Numbered from the stretch's first letter, positions 9,381 to 18,472 are shown. The stretch: DNA of 64,000 bases from Segetibacter koreensis DSM 18137 (GCF_000374045.1 NZ_KB893324.1:53501-117500); one strand, 5' to 3'. A program made the numbers and translations. Notes: a model not told the origin generated them from the letters alone.

Positions 9381-10397
9381 ATGAAATACAAAATTTTAGG
9401 GAATACAGGACTTAAAGTTTCTGAGCTATGCCTTGGCACAATGACTTTTGGCGGCAAAGGTTATTGGACAGCGATAGGACAGTTGCCACAGGAACCAGTA
9501 GACGAATTAGTTAAACGTTCGGTAGATGCAGGAATAAATTTCATCGATACGGCGAATGTGTACTCAGAAGGGTTATCTGAGGAAATGACGGGAAAAGCTA
9601 TTCGAAATCTTGGCCTTAAAAGAGACGATCTTGTTATTGCCACAAAAGTAAGAGGAAAGATGAGTGAAGGACCTAATGGGTTCTGGTCTTACCCGTAAAC
9701 ACATAATGCAGAAGAAAGCCTTCGTCGTCTTAATGTTGATTATATAGATTTATACCAAATACATGGTTACGACCCGCTTACTCCCCTTGAAGAAACGCTT
9801 CGTGCACTCGATGAGCTGGTAACAAGTGGCAAGGTCAGATATATCGGCTGCAGTAATCTTGCAGCCTGGCAACTTATGAAAGCACTCTCCTACTCTACGT
9901 ACAAAGACATATCAAAGTTTGTTTCGTTGCAGGCTTATTATACCATTGCCGGTCGGGACCTGGAAAGAGAGCTGATACCATTGTTAAACGACCAAAAAGT
10001 AGGTTTAATGGTGTGGAGTCCTTTAGCGGGCGGGTTACTTAGTGGAAAATATGGACGAAACATGCAAGGTCCTGAAGATAGCCGCCGTATTAATTTTGAT
10101 TTTCCTCCTGTAGACAAAGAAAAAGCTTTTGACATTATTGATGTTATGCAACCAATAGCGCAACAAAAAGGTATCTCTGTTGCTCAACTGGCATTAGCTT
10201 GGTTACTGCATCAGCCTGCTGTGACGAGCGTAATTATAGGTGCAAAAAAAACAGAACAACTTGAAGACAATCTAAAAGCTATAGATGTAAAGCTTACCAC
10301 TGAAGAACTGGAAAAACTAAATGATGTAAGCAAGCTGCAACCCGAGTATCCCGGATGGATGTTGGATCGGCAGGGACAAGACAGGAAACAGGAATAA
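9381..10397 (+). pseudogene. Aldo/keto reductase with two compensating frameshifts
   Basis: This is an aldo/keto reductase gene of the YajO/IolS-like type, about 338 codons from the ATG at 9381. The N-terminal strand ([20 protein letters not shown]), the NADPH-barrel blocks [10 protein letters not shown] and LYQIHGYDP, and the C-terminal VIIGAKK block are all present in one frame. An in-frame TAA interrupts it at 9696-9698. The family sequence [10 protein letters not shown] is read in the +1 frame between about 9677 and 9707. An extra G near 9678 and a compensating change near 9708 therefore shift the frame out and back. It is either a young pseudogene or an assembly error. A restart at 9876 would lack half the barrel. 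The gene is divergent from leuC. Confidence 0.85.
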
Positions 10398-10448
10398 ATG
10401 ATTTAATTTATAAATTTGTTTGCAATAGGGTTTCAAAGTCGGCCTATG

Positions 10449-11768
10449 TTATAATTGATAGTGAAACCTTATTGCTACAATATGTACCGGTCCCCTGTCT
10501 TTATTATACCCGGGATGAATAACAAATTGATAATCCGGCGAAATATACAAGCTTTTGAATGCATTGAACGAGTAATAACTTTCGACAATATTCTCTGTGC
10601 CATAATTTAATTTTCCATCTCCAATCAAAAAACCATAGCCTCCGGCAGCAAGATAATTTCTGTGTTCACCTGATAAACCATTTACAACTGTTGCAATCCC
10701 AAACATATCATTTTCTCTTTTCCAGATATTGCCTTTAAAAGAAAAGCCTGTTGCCACGCTTCTGTCTATTTCTGTAAAAGCCCACGTTTCATTGTTACCG
10801 TCGTTATAACTGGCTCTAACAAAGTGGAGTATATTACCAAAATGATTATCTATTATTCCATATATACCCTTTTTGCTTCTTCCGTATATCCTTGTTGCAA
10901 TTACATCAGGAGAGTTCAAAGATTTTTTTAAGGCAGTTTCATAATTGCCCATTCTTGCCCTGTTATAAAAAACGCCAAGACGCACATTGGTAAAAAGATT
11001 TTCACCCTTTTTTATAACATTATCTTTTTCTAATTCTATTGCCGTTCCCACTGCATCTCCCCCTTTAAACTGCAATTCCTTGCCATTTGCTTCCATAGGA
11101 ACGCCTGTAACAGCAGAGCGGATTTTCCAATCATTATAAAAGGCCTGCGCAACAACCCCCATTGTGTAACCACGAACATTTGCCGGATAATCCCAGGCGC
11201 CACTCGCCATCAAACTCCAGTTAAGAAACTGCAAGCGTGGGTCATGACTCACATCTGAACCATCAAAGAAATCTGTAATACTAAATTTTCCTGCCAAAAC
11301 GGATACATAATTAAAAAGAAGCGTTTTTTTTGCACTATCCTTATCTGTCGTTATCACCTTTTTATTACCAGGCAAAGGAAAGCGTTGTTCAATATATAAA
11401 CGAGCGATATATGGCTGAGGTGAAGGATTACCTACCCGGTAAATTTCTCCGTTTGGAAATCCTGCAATACCCAGCGTTTTGCTTAGCCCTTTACCCCCTG
11501 CAGCTTCCGGATTAAAAACTATATAAGTATATTTAAAGGGATGATAGTTGATAAAAAAAGTGGTAGTCAATGAAGTCTTTACTGCCTCGTCAGGTATTAA
11601 GCTATTGGCTCCCTGGTATGGAGAAGTGAATTTAAAATGATATTGGGGAATAAGAGTAGCCTGCCAGTGAATAGAAAGTTTTTTATCTATACTATTTTGA
11701 GCTAATAAGACTTGTGAGCAAAGCAGTGAAATCAAAAACTGAATTGTTTTTGTACAGGAAAAACGCAT
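10449..11768 (-). CDS. OprB-like carbohydrate porin
   Basis: This 439-residue protein has an N-terminal signal peptide (hydrophobic core about 9-22, likely cut after LLAQ near residue 24). The rest is rich in alternating aromatic and polar residues, as in outer-membrane beta-barrels, and ends HIVAIRFHYQL with a final aromatic-containing strand. The early block KLSIHWQATLIPQY and the later FNPEAAGGKGLSKTLG region fit the carbohydrate-selective porin (OprB) family in Bacteroidota. It probably lets sugars or other small solutes cross the outer membrane. Its neighbours give no pathway. The family call is moderately sure; the substrate is unknown. Confidence 0.75.
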   Translation of the reverse strand: MRFSCTKTIQFLISLLCSQVLLAQNSIDKKLSIHWQATLIPQYHFKFTSPYQGANSLIPDEAVKTSLTTTFFINYHPFKYTYIVFNPEAAGGKGLSKTLGIAGFPNGEIYRVGNPSPQPYIARLYIEQRFPLPGNKKVITTDKDSAKKTLLFNYVSVLAGKFSITDFFDGSDVSHDPRLQFLNWSLMASGAWDYPANVRGYTMGVVAQAFYNDWKIRSAVTGVPMEANGKELQFKGGDAVGTAIELEKDNVIKKGENLFTNVRLGVFYNRARMGNYETALKKSLNSPDVIATRIYGRSKKGIYGIIDNHFGNILHFVRASYNDGNNETWAFTEIDRSVATGFSFKGNIWKRENDMFGIATVVNGLSGEHRNYLAAGGYGFLIGDGKLNYGTENIVESYYSFNAFKSLYISPDYQFVIHPGYNKDRGPVHIVAIRFHYQL

Positions 11769-12161
11769 ATAAAGTGTGGTTAAAGTAAAATAATCTCCTA
11801 CTAAAAATTTAAATACTCTTTTTTATAATCAATTTTATTGCTATCGTTTGTAGTTTTTAGCACAAGGATAATTGTGCAAATATCGACAAATGCCTTTTCT
11901 ATTAATATAATTCTTATCTGTTACAAGAGAAAAATAAAGTAGGATCAACTAATTTCTGTTAAAAACATTCATTTATTATTATTAATTATATATATGTCAT
12001 TAAAGTTTTTTTCACTTATTTACTCCAATTGTTAACACCAAACCTTATAATAGTAATCTTATTTAAAAAAACGAAAAGACATTTTACCAACATAAACAGT
12101 ATTTAAATTTAATGTTATATACAATTTTGAATACGATTGTTAATATTGTTTATACTAACGC
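11769..12161. other. AT-rich intergenic region between porin and small gene
   Basis: I see no gene in this stretch. It must hold the porin promoter on the minus strand. TATCCTTG (minus strand, within 11863-11870) is one base off the -7 consensus but has poor spacing to a -33 element. Confidence 0.4.
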
Positions 12162-12191
12162 TTGTTCTAAAATATCCCCTAAGTAAATTTG
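12162..12191 (+). promoter_or_regulatory. Canonical Bacteroidota promoter of the small gene
   Basis: TTG at 12162-12164 is followed after exactly 19 bases by TAAATTTG at 12184-12191. This matches the Bacteroidota consensus (TTG, N19-21, TAnnTTTG) in both elements and spacing. Transcription should start near 12198 and give a leader of about 100 bases before the small gene. Confidence 0.65.
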
Positions 12192-12300
12192 CATTATCAA
12201 ATAAGGAAGATTATTTGTTGTAGTACTACTCTAATAACTATCCCTCTCTAGCGCTTCGCTTTTTTGCACTGCCTTGCAATAATAGTAAAAATTGAACATA

Positions 12301-12498
12301 ATGAACAGTAATGTAATGCCTTCTATTGTACAAATAGAAAAGGAAAATTTAAAAAAACTTGTAGAAGAAGTAAAAGAAACTTTGGCAACTGATATTGATA
12401 CAAACACAATAGTTTCTAAACAAAAATCATTTGGCCTTGTAGATCTTTGGAATCGCCAAAGAAGTATGCGAACCGCAACCTTTTTAAGGAAGTATTGA
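12301..12498 (+). CDS. Small conserved-looking protein of unknown function
   Basis: This 65-residue protein (68 if the ATG at 12292 is used) has an acidic, helical first part (IEKENLKKLVEEVKETLA) and a basic end (SFGLVDLWNRQRSMRTATF). The 'DLWNRQR' end resembles tails of small uncharacterised proteins in Chitinophagaceae, as far as I recall. It has no signal peptide or membrane segment. A consensus promoter stands about 110 bases upstream and a strong terminator about 60 bases downstream, so it is a single-gene transcript of roughly 390 bases. That makes a real gene likely despite its size. Function unknown. Confidence 0.6.
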   Translation: MNSNVMPSIVQIEKENLKKLVEEVKETLATDIDTNTIVSKQKSFGLVDLWNRQRSMRTATFLRKY

Positions 12499-12555
12499 TA
12501 ATTGATTCAATAGATTTTTGAATATTTAAGAAGTTTACAAGAAAAGAATTGAGAT

Positions 12556-12591
12556 AACCAGTGAGAATAGGTATTTTCACTGGTTTTTTTA
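12556..12591 (+). terminator. Rho-independent terminator after the small gene
   Basis: AACCAGTGA (12556-12564) pairs perfectly with TCACTGGTT (12577-12585) around a 12-base loop. The stem runs into a plus-strand T tract (12584-12590). Confidence 0.88.
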
Positions 12592-12635
12592 TTTGTAACA
12601 TAAAGAAGTCTAAAACTTTACTACATCAATTCTTG

Positions 12636-13691
12636 CTATGCAGGTTTAGCTTTTATCGTTGTAAAAGATTTCAACGAACTATAAAGCATACCAGTAAAAG
12701 TAATCAACCACGCTGCTAAGGCAATATAGATAAAACCTTTAGCTATCATTTCAAAATAAGGAGAATGCAAAGCCTGCGAAAGACGTATAGAACAAACTGT
12801 GTACATACCAAAAGAAAAAACAAGACTCCAATTGGCAGGCTGGTAAGTGAACTCTATTTTTTTATAGAAATTTCTCCATATGTCCAAAATTACAATTAAA
12901 GGTATCCACCACGTTCCGGTAATCCAGGTAAGTACAACAAATCCTCTTAAAAAAGGAATATAATCATAAATGCCTGGAAAATTATTTATACTGGTAATAA
13001 GTGTAGCACCTGATAACGTAGTGATAGCGGCAGCGCCCATATCTATCCAGTAAGGTGGAGTAACTTCTTTAGCAGTAACTTTATAAAAAGTGAGCCGGTA
13101 AAAAATTATCACTATAAGTATATTGTAAAACATAAACCCTAACACATACAGACCAAGGGCAACGAGCATTGTTAGGTCGACAGGAAAAGGCAAATGAGCA
13201 TTTAAAGAAGTCGCTAAAATAGAAAGTGATTGTGTCGAAACCGCTATGAGTAACCACAGTCCATTCATACCTTCTTCCAAAGATGGCTTTTTCTCTTTTA
13301 TAACTACAGAAGTTAAAAATCCGTAAAGAACAACCAACCAAACGACACCGGCAAAAAACCAAAGAACAACAGCAGGGGTAAAATTTTGTCTTATCAATAC
13401 ATATTGTATTCCCAATATGCATGAGCCTGCAACCAGGGTAAGGTAACCGGCGCCTTTGGCATGAGCAGATAAATCATTTGCAAATTGAGAAGAAAATAAT
13501 ATGAGCCGCAAAAGAAAAATCGCCAACAGTATTACAAATTCTAGGTTATTAAGCCAAAACAATATATTGCTGATAAATTCAAATTGTAATAAATGAGCGG
13601 CTATCGATACAATTCCGGTTGCCATTACCAAAGCAAAATAAGCGGGGGAAAAACTTTTGATTTTTTCTTTTATAAAAAGGCTAGATTTCAT
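12636..13691 (-). CDS. TDT/SLAC1-family transporter (tellurite resistance/dicarboxylate type)
   Basis: This 351-residue membrane protein has about ten hydrophobic helices. The N-terminal block SPAYFALVMATGIVSIA is typical of the tellurite-resistance/dicarboxylate transporter (TDT) family, which includes TehA, bacterial C4-dicarboxylate carriers and plant SLAC1 anion channels. It probably passes an anion across the inner membrane. The substrate is not evident, and no tellurite-resistance partner such as TehB lies nearby. It is convergent with the small gene and its terminator. Confidence 0.85.
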   Translation of the reverse strand: MKSSLFIKEKIKSFSPAYFALVMATGIVSIAAHLLQFEFISNILFWLNNLEFVILLAIFLLRLILFSSQFANDLSAHAKGAGYLTLVAGSCILGIQYVLIRQNFTPAVVLWFFAGVVWLVVLYGFLTSVVIKEKKPSLEEGMNGLWLLIAVSTQSLSILATSLNAHLPFPVDLTMLVALGLYVLGFMFYNILIVIIFYRLTFYKVTAKEVTPPYWIDMGAAAITTLSGATLITSINNFPGIYDYIPFLRGFVVLTWITGTWWIPLIVILDIWRNFYKKIEFTYQPANWSLVFSFGMYTVCSIRLSQALHSPYFEMIAKGFIYIALAAWLITFTGMLYSSLKSFTTIKAKPA

Positions 13692-14028
13692 TTTCTTTTC
13701 TTAACTCTTTTTCAGCCACTTGACAAGCTTAAATGCCAGCTAAAATGGATGTTGCAGAAATAGTTTCCTCCTAAAACGATACCAGTGATTTTTTGAACAG
13801 ATGGATTTACTATTTAATTGACAGTACAAAAATTTCCCCTATTATTTGTTTATACACTCTATTGATCCTTGAAATGTAAACGGCCAATAAATTGCAGTGC
13901 TTATTATTAAAAAAATTTATCTTCAAAATACGATTGCTTGCAGCAAACCTTCTCAAGTAGTAAAAGAGTTTTACGAACAGATGTAACTGCAAAACCTGAT
14001 TTTGATAATTGTTTCAAAATTGAAAGCC
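13692..14028. other. Divergent intergenic region upstream of the molybdoenzyme
   Basis: This 337-bp gap separates the TDT transporter (minus) from the molybdoenzyme (plus). Promoters for both should lie here, but I find no exact TAnnTTTG with good spacing. A short minus-strand frame at 13810-13992 has no recognisable features. Confidence 0.4.
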
Positions 14029-16404
14029 ATGCAGCAAACACGCGATAGCATTAAAGACATTTGGGGTAAGCGGTCTCCTTATAAGGGAGACTGGCCTGTA
14101 AGAGTAGATGAGCAAATAGAAGAAGAACCAGACAAATGGGTTCAATCTGCTTGTGTACTTTGCTCAAATGGTTGTGGAATGGACATTGGGGTAAAGGATG
14201 GAAAAATCGTAGGTGTGCGAGGTCGAGCTGTAGATATTGTAAATCACGGAAGGCTTGGCCCTAAAGGATTAAATGGTTGGGTAGCCAATAACAGTGCTGA
14301 CAGGTTAAAAAGACCACTAATTCGAAAAAACGGCAAATTGGAAGAAAGTAGCTGGGACGAAGCTATGGAATTGATTGTAAAAAAGTCTAAAGAGGTTATT
14401 GAAAAACAAACAAGTCTTGGAATTGGTTTTTATACCAGCGGCCAACTATTTTTAGAAGAATATTATACGTTAGCTGTTATAGGAAAAGCCGGATTGGGAA
14501 CGCCACATATGGATGGTAATACCCGACTTTGCACTGCCACGGCTGCAGCCGCACTAAAAGTTTCTTTTGGCTCTGATGGCCAGCCGGGTTCATATACAGA
14601 TATTGATACTACTGAAGCTATCTTACATGTAGGACACAATGTGGCATCACAACAAACGGTGCTTTGGATGCGTATACTAGACAGACTTGAAGGTGAAAAC
14701 CCGCCCAAGCTAGTTGTTATCGATCCACGAAAAACCTTTACTGCAGAAAAGGCAACAGTTCACCTAGCCCCTATTACAGGAACAAATATTCCGGTAATGA
14801 ACGGATTATTGAATTTAATAATTGATTCAGGAAGAATCAATAAAGAATTTATAGAAAATCATACAGTAGGGTTTGAAGAATTAAAACAAATTGTTGCTAA
14901 ATGGCCTCCGGAAAGAGTGGAAGAAGTAAGTGGCGTCCCAGCGGCAAAACTTCGAGAAGCAGCGGAAATTCTTGGTTCAGCAAGCACCTTGGTTTCAACA
15001 GCACTGCAAGGTGTTTACCAATCAATGCAAGCTACAGCAGCGGCAGTACAGGTAAACAATCTTCATTTGATCAGGGGTTTAATTGGCCGTCCCGGTTGTG
15101 GCATTTACCAGATGAACGGACAACCTACTGCGCAAAACAACAGGGAATGTGGTGCGGATGGCGATCTGCCCGGGTTTAGAAATTGGGGAAACAAGGAGCA
15201 TATAGCCGAACTTGCTACTTTATGGAATGTTGATCCTGACATTATTCCGCACTGGTCACCTCCTACACATGCTATGCAAATATGGCGCTATGCCGAACAA
15301 GGCCTTATAAGTTTACTATGGATTAGCGGCACTAATCCTGCTGTATCAATGCCTGAATTGCAACGAATAAGAAATATTCTTGATAAAGAAGACTTGTTTG
15401 TAATTGTACAGGACCCATTTATGACCGAAACGGCAGAGAGAGCCGATGTAGTATTACCAGCAGCGATATGGGGTGAGAAAACAGGCTGTTTTACAAACGT
15501 TGATCGTACGGTGCATATTTCTCATAAAGCGATTGAGCCACCGGGAGAAGCGAGATCTGATTTGGATATTTTTATAGATTATGCAAAAAGAATGGACTTC
15601 AGGGACAAAGATGGAGATCCTTTAATTAAGTGGCAAACGTCAGAAGAAGCCTTCGAAGCATGGAAACAATGCAGTAAGGGTAGACCGTGTGACTATAGTG
15701 GTATGAGTTATTCAAAATTGAGTCAGGGTTCAGGAATTCAATGGCCTTGCAACGAACAATTTCCTGATGGAACGCCACACTTATATACGACTCATCTTTT
15801 TAATACATCTGCTAATATTTGTGAAACTTATGGATACGATTTAGATACAGGCGCGGCAGTAACAGCGGAAGAATACAAGGCTATTGATCCGAAGGGAAAA
15901 GCCTTTTTAAAAGGAACTGATTACCAGCAGCCATACGAAATACCTGACGACCTTTATCCTTTATGGCTCACCACCGGCCGGCAAGTGTACCATTTTCACA
16001 CACGAACAAAAACAGGTCGTTCTAAAGCATTAAGCGATGCCGCACCCGATGCCTTTATCCAAATTTCAGAAGAGGATGCCGCAAGGTATGGGATTAAAGA
16101 AGGTGAAATGATAGTGGTGGAATCCCGTCGGGGTAAAGTGATTGAACCTGCTAAGATCGGCGGTGTAGAACCTGGACTTGTATTTATTCCTTTCCACTAT
16201 GGTTATTGGGATAAATCGGACCGGCCCAGAGCAGCAAATGAATTGACTCTTTCAGAATGGGATCCCGTAAGTAAACAACCTCATTTTAAATATGCTGCAG
16301 TTCGAATTACAAAAGCTGATGCAGGTATTATCGAAAGCACTGCTGATAAAATAGAAAAAGCTGCAGATACTATAAAAAGTAAACTAAAATCACAGGAGGC
16401 TTAA
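14029..16404 (+). CDS. Molybdopterin oxidoreductase, nitrate-reductase-like, lacking one cluster cysteine
   Basis: This 791-residue protein is a Mo-bis-MGD oxidoreductase of the Nas/Nap/formate-dehydrogenase group. The N-terminal cluster motif has Cys42, Cys45 and Cys49 (CVLCSNGC). The fourth ligand, normally in GRLCxKG, is Gly77 (GRLGPKG). Cys168 in the NTRLCTATA block matches the position of the Mo-ligand Cys of nitrate reductases. Later blocks (ISGTNPAVS, VVLPAAIWGEKTGCFTN and the C-terminal molybdopterin-binding domain with HFHTRTKTGR) are intact. There is no Tat signal, so it is cytoplasmic. ATG at 14029 is preferred over the TTG at 14002. A small helical protein follows after one base. 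The substrate is uncertain; I recall a subfamily with the same Gly. Confidence 0.85.
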   Translation: MQQTRDSIKDIWGKRSPYKGDWPVRVDEQIEEEPDKWVQSACVLCSNGCGMDIGVKDGKIVGVRGRAVDIVNHGRLGPKGLNGWVANNSADRLKRPLIRKNGKLEESSWDEAMELIVKKSKEVIEKQTSLGIGFYTSGQLFLEEYYTLAVIGKAGLGTPHMDGNTRLCTATAAAALKVSFGSDGQPGSYTDIDTTEAILHVGHNVASQQTVLWMRILDRLEGENPPKLVVIDPRKTFTAEKATVHLAPITGTNIPVMNGLLNLIIDSGRINKEFIENHTVGFEELKQIVAKWPPERVEEVSGVPAAKLREAAEILGSASTLVSTALQGVYQSMQATAAAVQVNNLHLIRGLIGRPGCGIYQMNGQPTAQNNRECGADGDLPGFRNWGNKEHIAELATLWNVDPDIIPHWSPPTHAMQIWRYAEQGLISLLWISGTNPAVSMPELQRIRNILDKEDLFVIVQDPFMTETAERADVVLPAAIWGEKTGCFTNVDRTVHISHKAIEPPGEARSDLDIFIDYAKRMDFRDKDGDPLIKWQTSEEAFEAWKQCSKGRPCDYSGMSYSKLSQGSGIQWPCNEQFPDGTPHLYTTHLFNTSANICETYGYDLDTGAAVTAEEYKAIDPKGKAFLKGTDYQQPYEIPDDLYPLWLTTGRQVYHFHTRTKTGRSKALSDAAPDAFIQISEEDAARYGIKEGEMIVVESRRGKVIEPAKIGGVEPGLVFIPFHYGYWDKSDRPRAANELTLSEWDPVSKQPHFKYAAVRITKADAGIIESTADKIEKAADTIKSKLKSQEA

Positions 16405-16405
16405 A

Positions 16406-16864
16406 ATGCATATTGGGCAATACATAGATTTAGTTCACCGAACTGAAATCGATTTGGTTAAAGCTTTTAAAAAAGTTGCAAAAGCACATGGTGATGAACC
16501 AGATGTTTACCAGACATGCCAGCTTTTAGCCTCATGGTCACAAAAGCTGGTCGAGGAATTTGAACCAATAGTAAAACGATATAAAGAAGAGAGCGACAAA
16601 GAACCGGATCGTCTTACTCAGACATTATTAAAAGATACCCGGAAAGGAGGTCTTGCCTTACTACGTGATTTACATGATCTGTATCTTATCACAACGGAAG
16701 TCAAAGTCTGTTGCACTATATTAAAGCAGGCATCAGACGGACTGCGTGATAAAGATCTGACAGCAATGTGCGAGGAAATTGAAAGGCAAACTACGAGACA
16801 ACTTTCCTGGCTATTGACCCGTGCGAAGCAAGCAGCTCCGCAAACACTTATCGTAGCTAAATAA
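16406..16864 (+). CDS. Helical companion protein of the molybdoenzyme, unknown function
   Basis: This 152-residue protein starts one base after the molybdoenzyme stop, so the two are translationally linked. A GGAGG lies about 9 bases before its ATG, inside the molybdoenzyme's last codons. Such a Shine-Dalgarno site is unusual for this phylum. The sequence is predicted to be almost all helix, with charged, regularly spaced hydrophobic residues and scattered His/Glu (His11, Glu14, His28). It has no membrane segment. It could be a ferritin-like four-helix bundle or an assembly factor for the molybdoenzyme, but I do not recognise a named family. Confidence 0.8.
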   Translation: MHIGQYIDLVHRTEIDLVKAFKKVAKAHGDEPDVYQTCQLLASWSQKLVEEFEPIVKRYKEESDKEPDRLTQTLLKDTRKGGLALLRDLHDLYLITTEVKVCCTILKQASDGLRDKDLTAMCEEIERQTTRQLSWLLTRAKQAAPQTLIVAK

Positions 16865-16963
16865 TTACTTTTATCCGATTTTGTATTCATAGGCTCAATA
16901 TGTTGTCCGGCTAACTTTTTATGGTATGATTTTTATTCTTCAAATACTATTAAAACTAAAAGT

Positions 16964-17212
16964 ATGTATAATAACAAAAAAATAGCAGGAGGAGCAGGAA
17001 CATTGCTTGCAGCAGGTTTGGCTGCATTCGCCTATTACAAGTATTCAAAAATGAGCGAAGAAGAAAAACGAGACATGGTGAACAATCTCAAAGAAAAAGC
17101 ACAAAATCTATACGATCAGTATGCTCCGGCCGAACTAAAAGATCTTTTTGCTAAAAAAGGACCTGAAAATGCTGAAAGTCGTTTTGGTGAAGGTGGAACT
17201 TATTCCAGTTAA
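16964..17212 (+). CDS. Small membrane-anchored protein, YtxH-like
   Basis: This 82-residue protein begins with a short basic stretch and a glycine/alanine-rich membrane helix (about residues 8-26). A charged helix with the MSEEEKRDMVNNLKEKAQ pattern and a polar glycine-rich tail follow. This layout resembles YtxH-like small stress or envelope proteins. It lies 100 bases after the helical companion gene on the same strand and may share its transcript. No function can be assigned. Confidence 0.65.
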   Translation: MYNNKKIAGGAGTLLAAGLAAFAYYKYSKMSEEEKRDMVNNLKEKAQNLYDQYAPAELKDLFAKKGPENAESRFGEGGTYSS

Positions 17213-17561
17213 TTTTTAGAATGCCACAATATGTTTAAATTATCAACGTATTAATGGCAGGTAAGATTTAAACAAAGCAGAATTGTGTGAAAGGCTTCTT
17301 TTTTACATCTTTCTGCTTTGCCATTTTAGATAATAGATAATTTATACGATTTCTGACCTTTGGGGTAACTTTTTAAATGTTCTTTACAAAAGCTAATGAT
17401 GAAAAAATAGTTCCTTTAATTAAAAAGTTTTACACTATTAATAATATATCACTCTTTTAGCATTTTTTTCAATAAAACTAAACTATACCCTTTACTTCGA
17501 GTATATATTTAAAAGTCCTTTTTTGGTTTACATCAAATTTGAACATTTTTATCAACTCTAG
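17213..17561. other. Intergenic region with an interrupted inverted repeat
   Basis: There is no gene here. CAAAGCAGAA (17273-17282) and TTCTGCTTTG (17311-17320) form a 10-bp inverted repeat with a 28-base T-rich spacer. It may end or protect the transcript of the three preceding genes, although no clear T tract follows. Confidence 0.5.
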
Positions 17562-17592
17562 TTGCAAATAGGGTATAGATTTTATATTTTTG
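17562..17592 (+). promoter_or_regulatory. Bacteroidota-type promoter for a response regulator
   Basis: TTG at 17562-17564, a 20-base spacer and TATTTTTG at 17585-17592 match the Bacteroidota promoter consensus. The start site would be near 17599, about 20 bases before the ATG of the regulator gene. Confidence 0.6.
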
Positions 17593-17619
17593 TATCCACC
17601 TAAACCTGTCTTAACTAAG

Positions 17620-18054
17620 ATGTTCCCTAAAAATATTGTACTATATGCTGACGATGACATCGATGATTTACAACTTATAAAAGAAGCGTTTTCGCCTTAT
17701 TCAAATGACGTAGAATTAATAACTGTCACAGATGGATTGGAGGCTATAGCATATTTAGAAAATATACCGCTCCATCAGCCTGTTCCATGTCTCATTATTT
17801 TAGATATAAATATGCCACGAATGGATGGCAAAGAAGCGCTTAAGATAATTCGCGGAATAAATCGTTTTAAGAAAGTCCCTTCAATATTATTTACTACTTC
17901 TTCACAAACTAAAGATAAGGAATTTGCTAAAACCTATAATGCAGGTTTTCTCACTAAACCAATTGATTATAATCAGCTGGACCTTATAGCAGGTCAATTC
18001 ATTAAACATTGTACTGATGAAGTAAAAAACAAGGTGCTAAAAGAGCTAAAGTAA
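17620..18054 (+). CDS. Single-domain response regulator (CheY-like)
   Basis: This 144-residue protein is a lone receiver domain. The acidic pocket is Asp11-Asp12 (ADDDIDD), the phospho-acceptor is Asp62 (LDINMP), the conserved Thr is in FTTSSQ and the Lys-Pro is in FLTKPID. It belongs to the Rcp1-like group often partnered with phytochrome-like or PAS histidine kinases in Bacteroidota. No kinase is adjacent. The ATG at 17620 is chosen because the upstream frame would place the promoter inside the coding region. No output domain is present, so it must act by protein contact or phosphotransfer. Confidence 0.9.
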   Translation: MFPKNIVLYADDDIDDLQLIKEAFSPYSNDVELITVTDGLEAIAYLENIPLHQPVPCLIILDINMPRMDGKEALKIIRGINRFKKVPSILFTTSSQTKDKEFAKTYNAGFLTKPIDYNQLDLIAGQFIKHCTDEVKNKVLKELK

Positions 18055-18181
18055 TTTTAAACCTTCATCTTTTTTTCCTACAACTCAAATTCCATTTTTG
18101 CATTTTGTTACAAGGACGGGTTACCTTTTATTATAATTTGTATTAATCGTTAACCTTAACCTAAAAGATAAAAAGTAAAAC

Positions 18182-18472
18182 ATGGTACAAAAAACTTATT
18201 TTAAAACGAAGGATTATTGTAAAGTAAAGTTTACTTTCAATATTGAAAATGCTGAAACAGTAGAAATACTTGGTCTTAATAGCGATTGGGAAAACTCAAT
18301 AGTTATGAGCAAAAAGAAAGACGGTACATTTACCTGTGATGTGTCTTTACCCAAAAATTCCCAGCACGAATTCAAATATCGGGTCAATGAAACTCAATGG
18401 CTTAACGAGCCACATGCAGACAGCCAAAACATAAATGAATTTGGCGGGCAAAATAGTGTTATTATAATATAA
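18182..18472 (+). CDS. Isoamylase early-set (CBM48-like) single-domain protein
   Basis: This 96-residue protein is a stand-alone early-set immunoglobulin-like domain. The pattern KVKFTFNIENAETVEILGL, then the SDWEN and FKYRVNETQW blocks, is typical of the glycogen-binding/isoamylase N-terminal domain (CBM48, AMPK-beta-like). Isolated copies are frequent in Bacteroidota, and their role is unclear; they may bind glycogen or act as a scaffold. No glycogen enzymes are nearby. It has no signal peptide. Confidence 0.82.
   Translation: MVQKTYFKTKDYCKVKFTFNIENAETVEILGLNSDWENSIVMSKKKDGTFTCDVSLPKNSQHEFKYRVNETQWLNEPHADSQNINEFGGQNSVIII

Noticed and set aside
9876..10397. Separate 173-residue aldo/keto reductase starting at 9876
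   Set aside because: It is the C-terminal half of the frameshifted gene; the family sequence continues upstream in the same frame to 9699.
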